64,000 nucleotides of DNA from assembly GCA_017540175.1 (NCBI GenBank), contig JAFYBN010000113.1:34573-98572 (forward strand), read 5' to 3'. A program made the translations under genes and the position numbers. This stretch comes from Clostridia bacterium (GTDB lineage Bacteria > Bacillota > Clostridia > Oscillospirales > CAG-272). Below, piece by piece: positions 53,377-62,242 of this stretch; positions within the stretch are counted from its first letter, which is position 1, and every line of letters starts with the position of its first letter. The notes below the pieces were generated by a model. It ran no database searches. It saw only the letters and a program-made list of their open reading frames with translations, and had not been told where the DNA came from.

Positions 53377-53470
53377 CCTTTCCTTCTCCTTCCCTGCACA
53401 CTCGTCTCTGATTTGCGTCCACTCCGGAATGAGCCGGCTCCGCGTGCTCGTCACCGGGTTCGTTTACCAA

Positions 53471-53902
53471 TCATTCGCCGCGCGGAGGACCCGGGACGAT
53501 CGTTACGTCGGATGTGTCATTTACGAGGCTGCAAATCGGATATCCGAACGATCCGTCGCCGCGGATCGCACCGTACAGCTTTTCAAGGAAAAACTCCACC
53601 CACACTTCATCGGGAAGCTCGGCGTCGGGCGTCTGTCTGACAAACCACACCCTTGTCGCGGGTTCGTTTGTCCTCGGATAGATCCCGATTCCCAAAACGA
53701 CGTCGTAAAAATCAAACGACGCTTCAAAGGCGACGATTTTGTCGTCCCGATCCTGAATAAGCTCGACCCCTTCGGGGAGTTCTGCAGCGTCGATCATCAT
53801 TCTCCCCTTGACCGCCCCGTTTGCTTCTTCCCATTTCCTGAAAGAGTCCTGAGAACGAATGAATTCTTCCACCTTCTGAAACAATTCCGGATTCGATAAC
53901 AT
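53471..53902 (-). CDS. Hypothetical protein, 143 aa (island)
   Basis: Not recognised. A compact acidic alpha/beta protein with KIVAFEASFDFYDVVLGIGI in the middle, VWFVRQTPDAELPDEVWVEF after it, and a Pro/Gly-rich C-terminus. No signal peptide or membrane segment. The region around its start has no copy of the island promoter, so it is probably read through from P1. The start codon has only a weak RBS (AGGAAGG). Confidence 0.65.
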   Translation of the reverse strand: MLSNPELFQKVEEFIRSQDSFRKWEEANGAVKGRMMIDAAELPEGVELIQDRDDKIVAFEASFDFYDVVLGIGIYPRTNEPATRVWFVRQTPDAELPDEVWVEFFLEKLYGAIRGDGSFGYPICSLVNDTSDVTIVPGPPRGE

Positions 53903-54010
53903 TTTTCTGCCTTCCTCTCTTGAAAAGGATTGTGTATGCCGGCAATACGGCTCTGCTTCACATCTTACCGCACGCCGCGCTCCGTTTCACGGAAAAAAAG
54001 ATGCGAATTC

Positions 54011-54538
54011 TCAAATCGGCGGGTTTTCAGCGGAAGATCCGTCCCCGGCCTCTCCTTCTCCGGCGCGGGAAGGACGCTGCCCCGCGTTCGTCATCCGATT
54101 GTACTCGTTCAGGATTTTCCACGGATAAATCACCGCTCCTTCGATCAGCGCGGGGCCGTCTTCCGCGCCGACGGCGATATTGACCGAAAAGAATTCCTCG
54201 CCCTTCGGATTTGTGAATTTCCCGATCTCCGCGGTCTGATATCCGCCCTGAGGAAAGCTGAAATATCCGACGTCGAGAAACCTCATCGTCAGCTCGTCCG
54301 GGGTACTCTGCTCGATCCCCTTCTTCGAGACGAAGAGCGTCAGCATCGTGACCCCGTCCGCCGCCCAGCATTCGGCGAAATACGGCCGGTCCGGCTCAAG
54401 CAGTCCGGCGTTCCATCCGATGTTCACGTCGCCGAATTGATTCCGGCGCGGGACCTCTTCCGTGTGGTCATACATCGGCAGGTACTTTCCGGGGTTCGCG
54501 CGCACTTCTTTGATCAGGTCAAGTCCTTCGGGATTCAT
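54011..54538 (-). CDS. Hypothetical protein, 175 aa (island)
   Basis: Not recognised. Residues 1-145 look like a globular alpha/beta domain (VNIGWNAGLLEPDRPYFAEC, VTMLTLFVSKKGIEQ), followed by a disordered Arg/Gly/Glu tail. No signal peptide. It starts 15 bases after the stop of the preceding island protein, with an AAGGAGG RBS in that gap, so the two are co-translated. An immunity-like role is possible but unproven. Confidence 0.7.
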   Translation of the reverse strand: MNPEGLDLIKEVRANPGKYLPMYDHTEEVPRRNQFGDVNIGWNAGLLEPDRPYFAECWAADGVTMLTLFVSKKGIEQSTPDELTMRFLDVGYFSFPQGGYQTAEIGKFTNPKGEEFFSVNIAVGAEDGPALIEGAVIYPWKILNEYNRMTNAGQRPSRAGEGEAGDGSSAENPPI

Positions 54539-54553
54539 CGTAGTCCTCCTTGA

Positions 54554-55639
54554 TCAGCCGTTTGATCTTGTTGTTCCGAGCTTCTCCTCAAGTACGGCAG
54601 CGATCTCCGCCGCCGTTCTGCCTCTTTGCGAAATCTCCCGGTGTTCCCGCTCCGCGGCGGTGGTTTCCGCGGCTTCTATGTCGGTGACCATGTCAAGGAT
54701 ATCGCCGATCCTGTCCTCCGGGAAAAACGGGAAATCCTCCAGATCGACCTTCATCTCCGCCGCAAGAAACGCGATCTGCGCGTCGGTCATGGGGAGAATG
54801 TACTCCTGAATCGTATTCCCCGTGATTTTTCCGCGGAGCACGTCCGCCTCCATGCCTTCCAGAATCTCAATCTCCTGTATTATGTTCGGGTAGAATGATT
54901 TATCCCCGACTCCGAGAAAGTGTCCCCGTACGGATGAGATCCAGCCGGGAGCCCTCACGGTGTATTCTTCGATCCGCCCTTCATAACGGGCGCACAGACC
55001 GGTATTCCGGCAAGTCAGACGGACATACGAACCCAGAGCGTCGCATATCCTGTCCGCCATGTTTTCGTCCGGCTCGCTTTCGGAATAATCCTCCTCTTCG
55101 TCTTCGTCACAGTCCGGGTCGGCCATGTCCGCGTATTCGCTTTCGGGATAAACCTCCCCGATCTCCCCGAAAAGCCACGCGGACCCGGAAACGATATATC
55201 CCTTTTCGATCTCACCGTCGTATTCGAGAAACAGGGAAAACTCAAAGCCCAGTGTTTCAATCAGGATACAACAGTTCGGCTCTCCCGGCTCGCTGTCGGG
55301 ATTCCATTGAACATCGAGCACCTGACCGGTAAATATCACGTCCGCCGACGGTCTGAATGTATCCTCATTTCCGGGAACGGAAAATGTACCAACGGGAATG
55401 AGACTCTTTTCATAAAAACCGGTTCCGGCTTCATAAAACGCTTTCGCCTCCGGATATACCTGAATATCACCGGTTACACCGGCAACGTTGATTTCACATT
55501 CACGGTCTTTCAGATCGGGGAATTCATCGTCGTTGTCGATATGAATATTGAGTGGGATTTCGTTCATATCCGTCGTACAAACGTGCGCCATTCTGCCTTC
55601 TTCGTAATCGATATAGTCGTAAAAGAAAAACTTGCTCAT
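54554..55639 (-). CDS. Island protein A1, 361 aa, with shared helical C-terminal module
   Basis: Not recognised as a named family. It begins MSKFFFYDYIDYEEGRMAHV and continues IPLNIHIDND. The same start is seen in the broken paralog at 58883-59930, so this is a family with two members here. The N-terminal 270 residues are acidic and beta-rich, with an extreme Asp/Glu run near 175-195. The last 75 residues form a helical module, MTDAQIAFLAAEMKVDLEDF ending TAAEIAAVLEEKLG, that recurs in the protein at 58374-58886. First gene of promoter P1. Confidence 0.75.
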   Translation of the reverse strand: MSKFFFYDYIDYEEGRMAHVCTTDMNEIPLNIHIDNDDEFPDLKDRECEINVAGVTGDIQVYPEAKAFYEAGTGFYEKSLIPVGTFSVPGNEDTFRPSADVIFTGQVLDVQWNPDSEPGEPNCCILIETLGFEFSLFLEYDGEIEKGYIVSGSAWLFGEIGEVYPESEYADMADPDCDEDEEEDYSESEPDENMADRICDALGSYVRLTCRNTGLCARYEGRIEEYTVRAPGWISSVRGHFLGVGDKSFYPNIIQEIEILEGMEADVLRGKITGNTIQEYILPMTDAQIAFLAAEMKVDLEDFPFFPEDRIGDILDMVTDIEAAETTAAEREHREISQRGRTAAEIAAVLEEKLGTTRSNG

Positions 55640-55727
55640 ACGGTTCCCCCTTCCCGTTCCTTCCGAAATTCCATGCTTCTCTCCGTGACCGTTTTCGCAG
55701 ATGCCCTCCTGTTTCCCTTACGCGTTC

Positions 55728-55771
55728 AGTATATCACCGAGCATAGTCCAAAAATCGGACGGGTGACCTCT
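55728..55771 (-). promoter_or_regulatory. Island promoter P1
   Basis: On the minus strand ACCCGTCCGATTTTTGGAC, then 12 bases, then TATACT (55733-55728). It drives the 54554-55639 gene and those after it. It has the same layout as P2-P4, with the conserved block where a -35 box would sit. Confidence 0.75.
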
Positions 55772-55810
55772 TTTTCCGTTTTTCACCGACAGGTCCGACC
55801 GGGGATGCGT

Positions 55811-56620
55811 TCAAAGCTTCCGCGGTTCTCTTCTGAAAGTCTCAAACCGCTCGAGGACCTCCCGCATATCCCGGGGCAGGCGGCGCATTCCCTCCGCGGC
55901 GATCTCTTCGGGAACTCCGTAGAACGCCTCCGCGATCCCGCCGGCGATGCAGGTCAGGGTGTCGCAGTCGCCGCCTAAAGAAACCGCCGTGCGGATTACG
56001 TCCTCGAAGTCTTCGCCCTCGAGAAACGCCGTGATCGCCTCCGGAACGGTCTTCTGACAGGTTTCGACGTGGAAGTACCCCGGGCGGATCTCATCACAGG
56101 TGCGGGAGAGATCATAACCGAATTCCCCGACGATGTAGTCCCTGATCTCCTTTTTCGTCTTCCCCGTCCGCGCCAGAAAGATCGCACTCGCCGCCGCCTC
56201 CGCGCCCTTGATCCCTTCGGGGTGGTTGTGCGTGACCTCCGCGGTGAGCCGCGCGATATGCCTTGTCTCCTCAAGCGTATCGTACAGCCATCCGGCGGAA
56301 GACACCCGCATCGCGGAGCCGTTTCCGAAACTCCCGTATGGTTTCGGATCCTTTGCCCGCAGCCACTGATAGAACATGCCCCCATATCCGGCATAGGGAT
56401 ACCGCCCGCCCCATTTCCGCATGGAGGACACGAGCGCGGCCCGGATCTTTTCGTCGCTTTTTCCGAGACTGTGTGTCAGCGCATCCGCCACGGCGACCGT
56501 CATGGCGGTATCGTCCGTAAAACCGGACTCCGGGCCGAACAGCGGGAAATCCTTCGTTTTATCGCCTCTGTCAAATTCGTAGGGCGCGCCGATCATGTCG
56601 CCCAAAATCGCTCCGATCAT
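55811..56620 (-). CDS. ADP-ribosylglycohydrolase family protein
   Basis: A 269-aa DraG/ARH-type hydrolase that removes ADP-ribose from proteins or other acceptors using two Mg ions. The motifs are GAILGDMIGAPYE at the start, SGFTDDTAMTVAVADAL (metal Asp pair), SFGNGSAMRVS, THNHPEGIKGA, and SLGGDCDTLTCIAGGIAEAF (C-terminal metal Asp). All key acidic residues are present, so it should be active. Last gene of the P2 unit. Its place beside an alarmone-hydrolase-like protein and a WYL regulator suggests defence or repair against ADP-ribosylation. Confidence 0.93.
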   Translation of the reverse strand: MIGAILGDMIGAPYEFDRGDKTKDFPLFGPESGFTDDTAMTVAVADALTHSLGKSDEKIRAALVSSMRKWGGRYPYAGYGGMFYQWLRAKDPKPYGSFGNGSAMRVSSAGWLYDTLEETRHIARLTAEVTHNHPEGIKGAEAAASAIFLARTGKTKKEIRDYIVGEFGYDLSRTCDEIRPGYFHVETCQKTVPEAITAFLEGEDFEDVIRTAVSLGGDCDTLTCIAGGIAEAFYGVPEEIAAEGMRRLPRDMREVLERFETFRREPRKL

Positions 56621-56679
56621 GTTTTCGTCTCCTTCTTTTGGTTAGATGGTTTGAGTGTGCTTATCTGTGAAACGGGCCG

Positions 56680-56997
56680 TCATTCATCCAGCGAGATGCT
56701 GTACCCGATCCCGTGCTCATCGCAGAAACGGCTGAATCCGAAACAGTTTTCAGGGTCGTCGAAAAAGCTTGGGAGCTCTTCCGAGGGATCGTCTTTGGCG
56801 CCTGTCGCGGCAAGCAGCTTTTCGACTTCTTCCCCCTCGATCGTATAGCTGTACGTATAGCTCTCGCCTTCGCCTATCGGGTCCACGAACTCGGTATGGC
56901 AGCCGAAGTGCCTTCCGTCCGCAAGCCACGCCCAGATCCTGACGTCTTCGACCTCGTCGCCGACCACTTTGATTGTAAGATCGATAGAAGCCTTCAT
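56680..56997 (-). CDS. Hypothetical protein, 105 aa (island)
   Basis: Not recognised. It is very acidic, with a beta-rich first half (MKASIDLTIKVVGDEVEDV, YTYSYTIEGEEVEKLL) and a loop-rich second half. AGAGGAGG lies 4-5 bases before the ATG, a strong start. It lies between the beta-propeller-like protein and the ADP-ribosylglycohydrolase in the P2 unit. The size fits a small partner or immunity-type protein. Confidence 0.7.
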   Translation of the reverse strand: MKASIDLTIKVVGDEVEDVRIWAWLADGRHFGCHTEFVDPIGEGESYTYSYTIEGEEVEKLLAATGAKDDPSEELPSFFDDPENCFGFSRFCDEHGIGYSISLDE

Positions 56998-57027
56998 AAA
57001 TCCTCCTCTTTTTTATGTGATACAAAT

Positions 57028-58176
57028 TCAAATCCCCGCCCGATCCAGATCGAACAGCCAGAGCGCGCCGTCCTTGTTGAATACGAACCGCGAACCGTAA
57101 AACACCGGGAAGCCGAACGCTCCGCAGTCGAGCGGGTCTTCCTTGCCGGGGAGATGGCTGAAATCCAGCTTTCCGAGAGCGAGATACCGGTTGTCCTTTC
57201 TGAACATCAGATACATCCGGTTCTCGCAGGCGCCGCTCTGATAGGAAACCGCCATCAGGTTCCCGTTTGACGAGACCCCGAACGCGCTGAAGCCGTGATA
57301 CGCGCTCTCAAACGTCTGCGCTTCCTTTCCCTCTCCCATCCGGACGATTTTTCCGGACGGCATCAGATGCGCCCACGCGGCGCCGCCCGAGTCAAGGGTC
57401 AGCGCGGCGCATTCCAGCTCCTCCGGCGCTTTCAGACCTCCGGCGTAGCTTCCGTCGTTCAAATCCCAAAACGCGACGGGGGTTTTCTCCCGGTCGAGAT
57501 CGTTGTGAGCATACGACGCGGCGATCATGCCGTCCGGGAACTGCAGGACCTCTCTGACATAGGGGGCGATCTTGAACTGCCCTTCGTCGTTCGACGGGAC
57601 CATGGGCAGAACGGTCCACATCCCGTCCTCTTTGCCGCTGACCTTCACCACGGCGAGAATGCCCTCTCCGTCCGGCGTGGACAGGACCGTCCGAACATCC
57701 GTGTCCTGACCATGGAACGCGAATCGCTTTATGATCTCCATGGTGCACAGATCAAAGACCAAAACGCGGAACCGGTTCAGGACGTGCGCCGCTTCGACGC
57801 GTCCTTCATATACCTCGTCGTCCGCCTCGAAAATGAGCGCCAGCCGGTTTCCGGGCAAAAATGCCGGGGAGTGAAAATGCCAGGGCTCCGCGCTTTCCTG
57901 CTCGAAGGAAAACCCCTCGTTCCATTCGCTCTGCCATCCGCGGATGATTTCGGAGACGTCCGCGACCATCCGGAAGGGGAGCTGAACGGAAACATCCCCG
58001 TACGCGTGAAACGGAAATACCGGCAGCTCCCGTTCCGCCGCGTCCTCCGCCGCATCCTCTGCCGCGTCAGCCTTGTCCCCCTCGTCCGCCTTGTCCGGGA
58101 CGGCAAGCTCTTCTTCGTCCGTTACCATCTCGCCGCCTTCATTCGGTTCTTCGTCGAAAATTCTGTTCTCTTTCAT
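57028..58176 (-). CDS. Island protein, 382 aa, beta-propeller-like
   Basis: Not assigned to a family. After an acidic, Ala/Glu/Asp-rich N-terminal 50 residues, the protein shows repeated strand-loop units such as NRFRVLVFDLCTMEIIKRFA, DTDVRTVLSTPDGEGILAVV, PVAFWDLNDGSYAGGL and GAFGFPVFYGSRFVFNKDG, the pattern of a WD40- or YVTN-like propeller. No signal peptide. AAAGGAG lies 8 bases before ATG 58176. First gene of promoter P2 and probably a scaffold or sensor for that unit. Confidence 0.75.
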   Translation of the reverse strand: MKENRIFDEEPNEGGEMVTDEEELAVPDKADEGDKADAAEDAAEDAAERELPVFPFHAYGDVSVQLPFRMVADVSEIIRGWQSEWNEGFSFEQESAEPWHFHSPAFLPGNRLALIFEADDEVYEGRVEAAHVLNRFRVLVFDLCTMEIIKRFAFHGQDTDVRTVLSTPDGEGILAVVKVSGKEDGMWTVLPMVPSNDEGQFKIAPYVREVLQFPDGMIAASYAHNDLDREKTPVAFWDLNDGSYAGGLKAPEELECAALTLDSGGAAWAHLMPSGKIVRMGEGKEAQTFESAYHGFSAFGVSSNGNLMAVSYQSGACENRMYLMFRKDNRYLALGKLDFSHLPGKEDPLDCGAFGFPVFYGSRFVFNKDGALWLFDLDRAGI

Positions 58177-58228
58177 AAACTGCGCTCCTTTCGTACTCTG
58201 CATGGTTTCTCGTTTTCCTTACGCGCAC

Positions 58229-58273
58229 AGTATAACACACGAGAATGGACAAAAAACGGATCGGTTGAACTCT
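58229..58273 (-). promoter_or_regulatory. Island promoter P2
   Basis: On the minus strand ACCGATCCGTTTTTTGTCC, then 12 bases, then TATACT (58234-58229). Upstream of the block lies AGAGTTCA, resembling the upstream parts of P1 and P3. Confidence 0.8.
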
Positions 58274-58373
58274 ATTTGTTTACATGTCCAACGACTGATG
58301 CCACGCGGGCATAGAACCTGCCGCCCGCTCTTCACGGACGGTATTTGATTTCGGAGCGGAAGAACGACGCCGG

Positions 58374-58886
58374 TCAATCAAGGCCGCAGCCGCGCCCTTC
58401 CCAATACGTTCGGATAACCTCCCCTACCTTCGTGACAACGGACGATGCGAGCTCCCCGCGCGCAGAAAGCGGCGAAATGCCTGCCTCTTCGATCTCGTCG
58501 GCTTCTATAAATCCGACCTTGTCGTATAAATCACTCAGATCCTGTTCCGAGGCAGATTCGATCCAGTTTCGATCCGCAGAGAATTCCGCCGCAAGGAACG
58601 ACAACTCTTCCTCCGTTAAAGCGAGGAATGCTTCCCTGATTTTCGGTCCGTTGTCTTCGTCCCCTATGATTTTTCCCGCTTTGCGCAGATCTTCTTCCGA
58701 GCCTTCCGTAATCTCAAATAATTCCGCGTCATACAGATAGTCCTCGTCGCTGTCGTCGACGACGCGGTATAAGCCATATTCCTTGCTGAGTATTTCGTAT
58801 ACTTTACCGTGCGTCAGGCACAGGGGTTCCGTATTTCCGAGCCATTTTGCTTTCAATTTCTGATACCTCCGTTCCGAAAGGTTCAT
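58374..58886 (-). CDS. Island protein, 170 aa, with shared helical C-terminal module
   Basis: The first 70 residues form a small SH3-like beta domain (LTHGKVYEILSKEYGLYRVV, YLYDAELFEI). Residues 85-165 are the helical module shared with the 54554 gene: LTEEELSFLAAEFSADRNWI, then QDLSDLYDKVGFIEADEIEE and GELASSVVTKVGEVI. The start overlaps the end of the upstream frame by 4 bases (ATGA). Last gene of the P3 unit. Function unknown. Confidence 0.75.
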   Translation of the reverse strand: MNLSERRYQKLKAKWLGNTEPLCLTHGKVYEILSKEYGLYRVVDDSDEDYLYDAELFEITEGSEEDLRKAGKIIGDEDNGPKIREAFLALTEEELSFLAAEFSADRNWIESASEQDLSDLYDKVGFIEADEIEEAGISPLSARGELASSVVTKVGEVIRTYWEGRGCGLD

Positions 58887-59930
58887 TCCCGGTATTCTTG
58901 TCTCTCGGTTTTCGTTTCATGATCCGCATCGGAGATCCGCATGCTCAGGGCTGAAAGAATATCCGCCGCAGTCTTTTGCCGGGAAAAGATCGTAATGTTA
59001 TCCGCGTTGTTAGCCGCCTCTTCGGCCTCTGTATCGGAAATCATTTCATATAATTCACCGGTCCTGTCTTTGGGAAGAAACGGAAGGTCTTCATACCCGT
59101 CTCCCCGGCTATCCATGAAATCCGCGCATCGGTCAGCAGGGAAAGAAACTCCTTTATCGTATCTCCCGCAATTTCCCCCTGACGATTTCGGCTTCTGTCC
59201 CTCCGAGGAGCTCTATTTCACGAATCTCGTCTTCATAATAGAAGGTCGGCCCTCCGTGGATAAAGCAGCCCGCTATGAAGGAAAACCCCGTTCGGTCGGA
59301 ATCGCCTCTGTGTGTATAACTGTCGATATGTCCTTCGTCCGCATCGTTGTTCCAGTCCGTGATACGAACGCAGGACCCGCTCCAATCACACAACTTGTCA
59401 TCGATCGAATCGCTTGCCGTGTGCGTGCGCTTTCTGCGCGGACCTTTCCCCGTAAGCTCTCCATAGAGCCATGCCATACCCGAAACGATGTCTCCTTCGT
59501 TTGCTTCATCTTCGTATCGGAGCCAGAGGGAGAACTCAAACCCCAGGGTTTCAATGCGAAGACAGCAGTTCGGTTCGTCTTTTTCGCCGCAGAGGTCCCT
59601 GCGAACTCCAAGGATTTTCCCGGTAAACAGAATATCTGCGGAAGGCTCAAACATATCCTCATAAACAGTCATCGGGAAAGTCCCGATCGGAATCAGGCTT
59701 GGCATGGCAAAATGGGTTCCCGACTCATAATAAGCCTCTTCCGAAGGAAAGACTTTGATTTCCTCCGTGACGCCGCAGACCTCGATTTCACAGGGTCCCT
59801 CCTTCAGACCGCAGAACAAGTCGGCGTTATCGATATGGATATTCAGCGGGATCCTATCGCCGACCGTATAAACATGCGCCATTTGTCCGTCTTCGTAATC
59901 AATAAAGCCCTCGAAATTGAATTTGCTCAT
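58883..59930 (-). pseudogene. Island protein A2 (paralog of A1), broken by two one-base deletions
   Basis: The N-terminal frame (59154-59930) begins MSKFNFEGFIDYEDGQMAHV and is clearly paralogous to the 54554 gene. It stops early because a G run (five C at 59175-59179 on the plus strand) is one base short; restoring it gives EIAGDTIKEFLSLLTDARIS. A second shift near 59103-59106, again in a G run, leads to the frame 58883-59116 (EDLPFLPKDRTGELYEMISD), which matches the shared helical module. Repaired, it is about 345 aa. Both breaks are in homopolymers, so the gene may be whole in the real genome. Confidence 0.75.
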
Positions 59931-60046
59931 ACGATCGCTCCCTTGTCCCCCGCTTTGTAATCTTCTTTTATGAAAGGATTCGGCAAGACCGCGGTTCTGC
60001 CGATGCGCTCCCGGCGGTATCTCCGAGCCGGGTCGTCCTCCGATTT

Positions 60047-60403
60047 TTAGTACCAGAATACCTTCCCTTCTGCAGGCGCCTCGCCGCTGCGAATGCAGTC
60101 CCCAATATAATCCACAGCATGATCTCCGTATGTTATTTTGTGAACCGGCTCCGTGGTCATTTCAACAAAGTCCGTTCCTCCGGCTTCGCGTTCCATCTCG
60201 TTGATGGCTTCTGCCATTTCATTAAGTTCTTCCGGGGAGATATCCCGTTCGTAGTCTTCCGGGGCGACCTCGGTAATTTTGATTCTTCTTTTTGCCATAT
60301 CTACGAGAATCACGCCGTGCCCTTTGTCCTCCTCCCCTTCCACGAAATACCAATAAGTGAGCATATGCTGCTCGGATTCTTCTATCAATCGGAACGTCAC
60401 CAT
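60047..60403 (-). CDS. Hypothetical protein, 118 aa (island)
   Basis: Not recognised. It shows strands MVTFRLIEESEQHMLTYWYF and HGVILVDMAKRRIKITEV, then an acidic helix EELNEMAEAINEMERE and a C-terminal DYIGDCIRSG. ATG at 60403 with AGGTG seven bases upstream is preferred to a GTG two codons earlier. Second gene of the P3 unit after the HD protein. Confidence 0.7.
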   Translation of the reverse strand: MVTFRLIEESEQHMLTYWYFVEGEEDKGHGVILVDMAKRRIKITEVAPEDYERDISPEELNEMAEAINEMEREAGGTDFVEMTTEPVHKITYGDHAVDYIGDCIRSGEAPAEGKVFWY

Positions 60404-60460
60404 AATCACACACCTGTTTTTCTCTCAATTTCAGAGAACCCGTCGAATTCTCATATCAGC

Positions 60461-61078
60461 TCAAGCCTTCTCCGGGAACACCTTGTCGAGCAGCTCCGCA
60501 TATTCCATATACGCCGCCGTGTCCGCCAGGGCCGCGCATGTTTCCCTGAAGCTCCCGTAATACCACCCGATCTCCCCGGGGTCCTTCTGGTTGAACCGCT
60601 CCCAGAGCTTTTCGCCCACGGCGCGGTGATCCCGGTAAATCGCCCTGAGATTCGAGAGCTTGTCGGCAAGGGCGAGGATCTTCACGTCCCTGTCGTCACA
60701 GTGCCTCAGGTGTTCGATCGTCTCGCTCTTGCGAATCTGCCACGTGTCCTCCGCCGCCTGCTCTTCCCGCTTGTTTTCGCTCTCGGCGGCAACAAGCTCC
60801 GCGACGCGGGACCCGAATTCCTTCTCGATCTGTTCGCGCGTCGCGTCCGTGTCCTCCACCGTATCGTGGAGCACGGCGGCTGCGATCACCTCCGGATCAG
60901 CTGTCATGCCCGCCGCGATCGCCGCGGCCTCCATCGGGTGTACGATATAGGGGATTTCGGTCCCCTTGCGCACCTGCCCGTCATGGGCGCGGGCGGCGAA
61001 CGTCACGGCTTTCGTGACAAGGCTCGTGTCGTGCTTCTTTTCTTTGCTTTCCTGTTTCAGAATCGCTTTGTTTTCCAT
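60461..61078 (-). CDS. RelA/SpoT-type HD hydrolase (small alarmone hydrolase-like)
   Basis: A 205-aa stand-alone HD domain. Motifs are FAARAHDGQVRKGTEIPYIV then HPMEAAAI (His-His), VLHDTVEDTDATRE (HD and ED) and ALADKLSNLRAI, the pattern of SpoT hydrolase and MESH1-like enzymes that remove pyrophosphate from (p)ppGpp with Mn. There is no synthetase domain, so it could only degrade alarmones such as (p)ppGpp or (p)ppApp. The ATG at 61078 lies about 55 bases after promoter P3. Its promoter's upstream block overlaps the WYL gene's stop codon. It is the first gene of the P3 unit. Confidence 0.88.
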   Translation of the reverse strand: MENKAILKQESKEKKHDTSLVTKAVTFAARAHDGQVRKGTEIPYIVHPMEAAAIAAGMTADPEVIAAAVLHDTVEDTDATREQIEKEFGSRVAELVAAESENKREEQAAEDTWQIRKSETIEHLRHCDDRDVKILALADKLSNLRAIYRDHRAVGEKLWERFNQKDPGEIGWYYGSFRETCAALADTAAYMEYAELLDKVFPEKA

Positions 61079-61141
61079 ATTCGTTTTCCTTTCTTTTTCG
61101 TTTCCGGCGGCCGAGCCGTCCTTTTCTCATCTTACGGGACC

Positions 61142-61185
61142 ATTATATCACACAACCGAGGTCAAAAAACGGATCGGTAGAGTTC
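61142..61185 (-). promoter_or_regulatory. Island promoter P3
   Basis: On the minus strand ACCGATCCGTTTTTTGACC, then 12 bases, then TATAAT (61147-61142). It lies in the 105-base gap between the WYL gene and the HD gene. Confidence 0.82.
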
Positions 61186-62212
61186 AATCTTTTTGCGGCG
61201 GCATGTTCCGGTAAACCTCGTGCTCCTCTTCATATACGCCCAGCGCCGCGCGCAGCCTGTCCCTCACGCCGTCCCGGATATGCTCCGGAGATATGACCTT
61301 TAAGTTCTCCGCGTGCTCCATCAGCCAGCCGTACAGACCCTTGTTCTCGTTGGTCTTGATCCTGCACCGGATCCGATCGGTGTCGAACTGTTCGATGACG
61401 GCGTTGTCGCCGAACGCGTCGAGCACGGTATCCGTCATGTCCTCAAAACCTTCCAGCTCGATCAGCACGCGCTTGCCGCTCGTGGCGTAAATATTCTCGT
61501 CGATATAGTTCCTCAGCCCTTTCTCCCCGTTCGGAAGAAGCTCGTCCAGCGGCACGGCGGGGACGTTCTCTAAGATTTCAAGCTTGTGGATCCGGTCCAG
61601 CCGGTAGTAGGAGAACGGCGCCGCGCCCGACCAGTTGCCGATCAGGTAGTATTTGTCGTGCTGCCAGATCAGGGCGTATGGGCTGACCGGTTCCGTTTTC
61701 TTGCTGTGCCGGAACTTCGTGGCCATATCCCCGCCCGTATAGGTGTAGAGAAAATGAACCTTGCAGCGCTTGCGGATCGCGTGGAGGAGCGTTTCGATGT
61801 GATTCTTTGTCTCGCCTTCTCCGCGCTTGATCGAGGAAGGCGACTTCGGCACGGCGGCAAGCGTCTGAGCGCTCGCGTCGCTTGCCAGCGCGGACAGCCG
61901 CTGTACCAGGCCGTCCGTCTGACTCCGGGTCAGAAAGTTCGCGCTTTGCACCGCGTCGATCAGGATCTTCAGCTCCCAGTCCTCAAAGTCCCGGCTTCCG
62001 AGGAAAACGCCGGTTTTGTTGTCGGGGCACTTCAGAATATCCATGCCGTAGTCGGTCAGCGCTTCGATATCCCGCAGCACGGCTTTCCGGTCGCAGCTCA
62101 AGCCGACGGAATCGAGCCGCGCGACGATTTGGGCGGAGGTAACGGGGTGATCCTCGTCGGTTGCCAGAAGAATATCCCTCACGCGGAGGAAACGTTCGCG
62201 GTTGTCGTTCAT
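61184..62212 (-). CDS. WYL-domain transcriptional regulator
   Basis: A 342-aa regulator. Residues 1-80 form a DeoR-type winged helix-turn-helix (TSAQIVARLDSVGLSCDRKAVLRDI pattern, in two pieces). The WYL domain spans about 155-245: AHDKYYLIG-like QHDKYYLIGNWSG and FSYYRLDRIHKLEIL, with the expected Arg-Leu-Asp-Arg-Ile. About 250-330 is the WCX-type C-terminal domain. WYL domains sense nucleic acid ends or nucleotides and often control phage-defence loci. AAAGGAG precedes ATG 62212. P4 lies directly upstream, so it is likely autoregulated, and P1-P3 share its site. Confidence 0.92.
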   Translation of the reverse strand: MNDNRERFLRVRDILLATDEDHPVTSAQIVARLDSVGLSCDRKAVLRDIEALTDYGMDILKCPDNKTGVFLGSRDFEDWELKILIDAVQSANFLTRSQTDGLVQRLSALASDASAQTLAAVPKSPSSIKRGEGETKNHIETLLHAIRKRCKVHFLYTYTGGDMATKFRHSKKTEPVSPYALIWQHDKYYLIGNWSGAAPFSYYRLDRIHKLEILENVPAVPLDELLPNGEKGLRNYIDENIYATSGKRVLIELEGFEDMTDTVLDAFGDNAVIEQFDTDRIRCRIKTNENKGLYGWLMEHAENLKVISPEHIRDGVRDRLRAALGVYEEEHEVYRNMPPQKD

Positions 62213-62242
62213 TTCGGAGACTCCTTTCCTGAATCTGAATAT

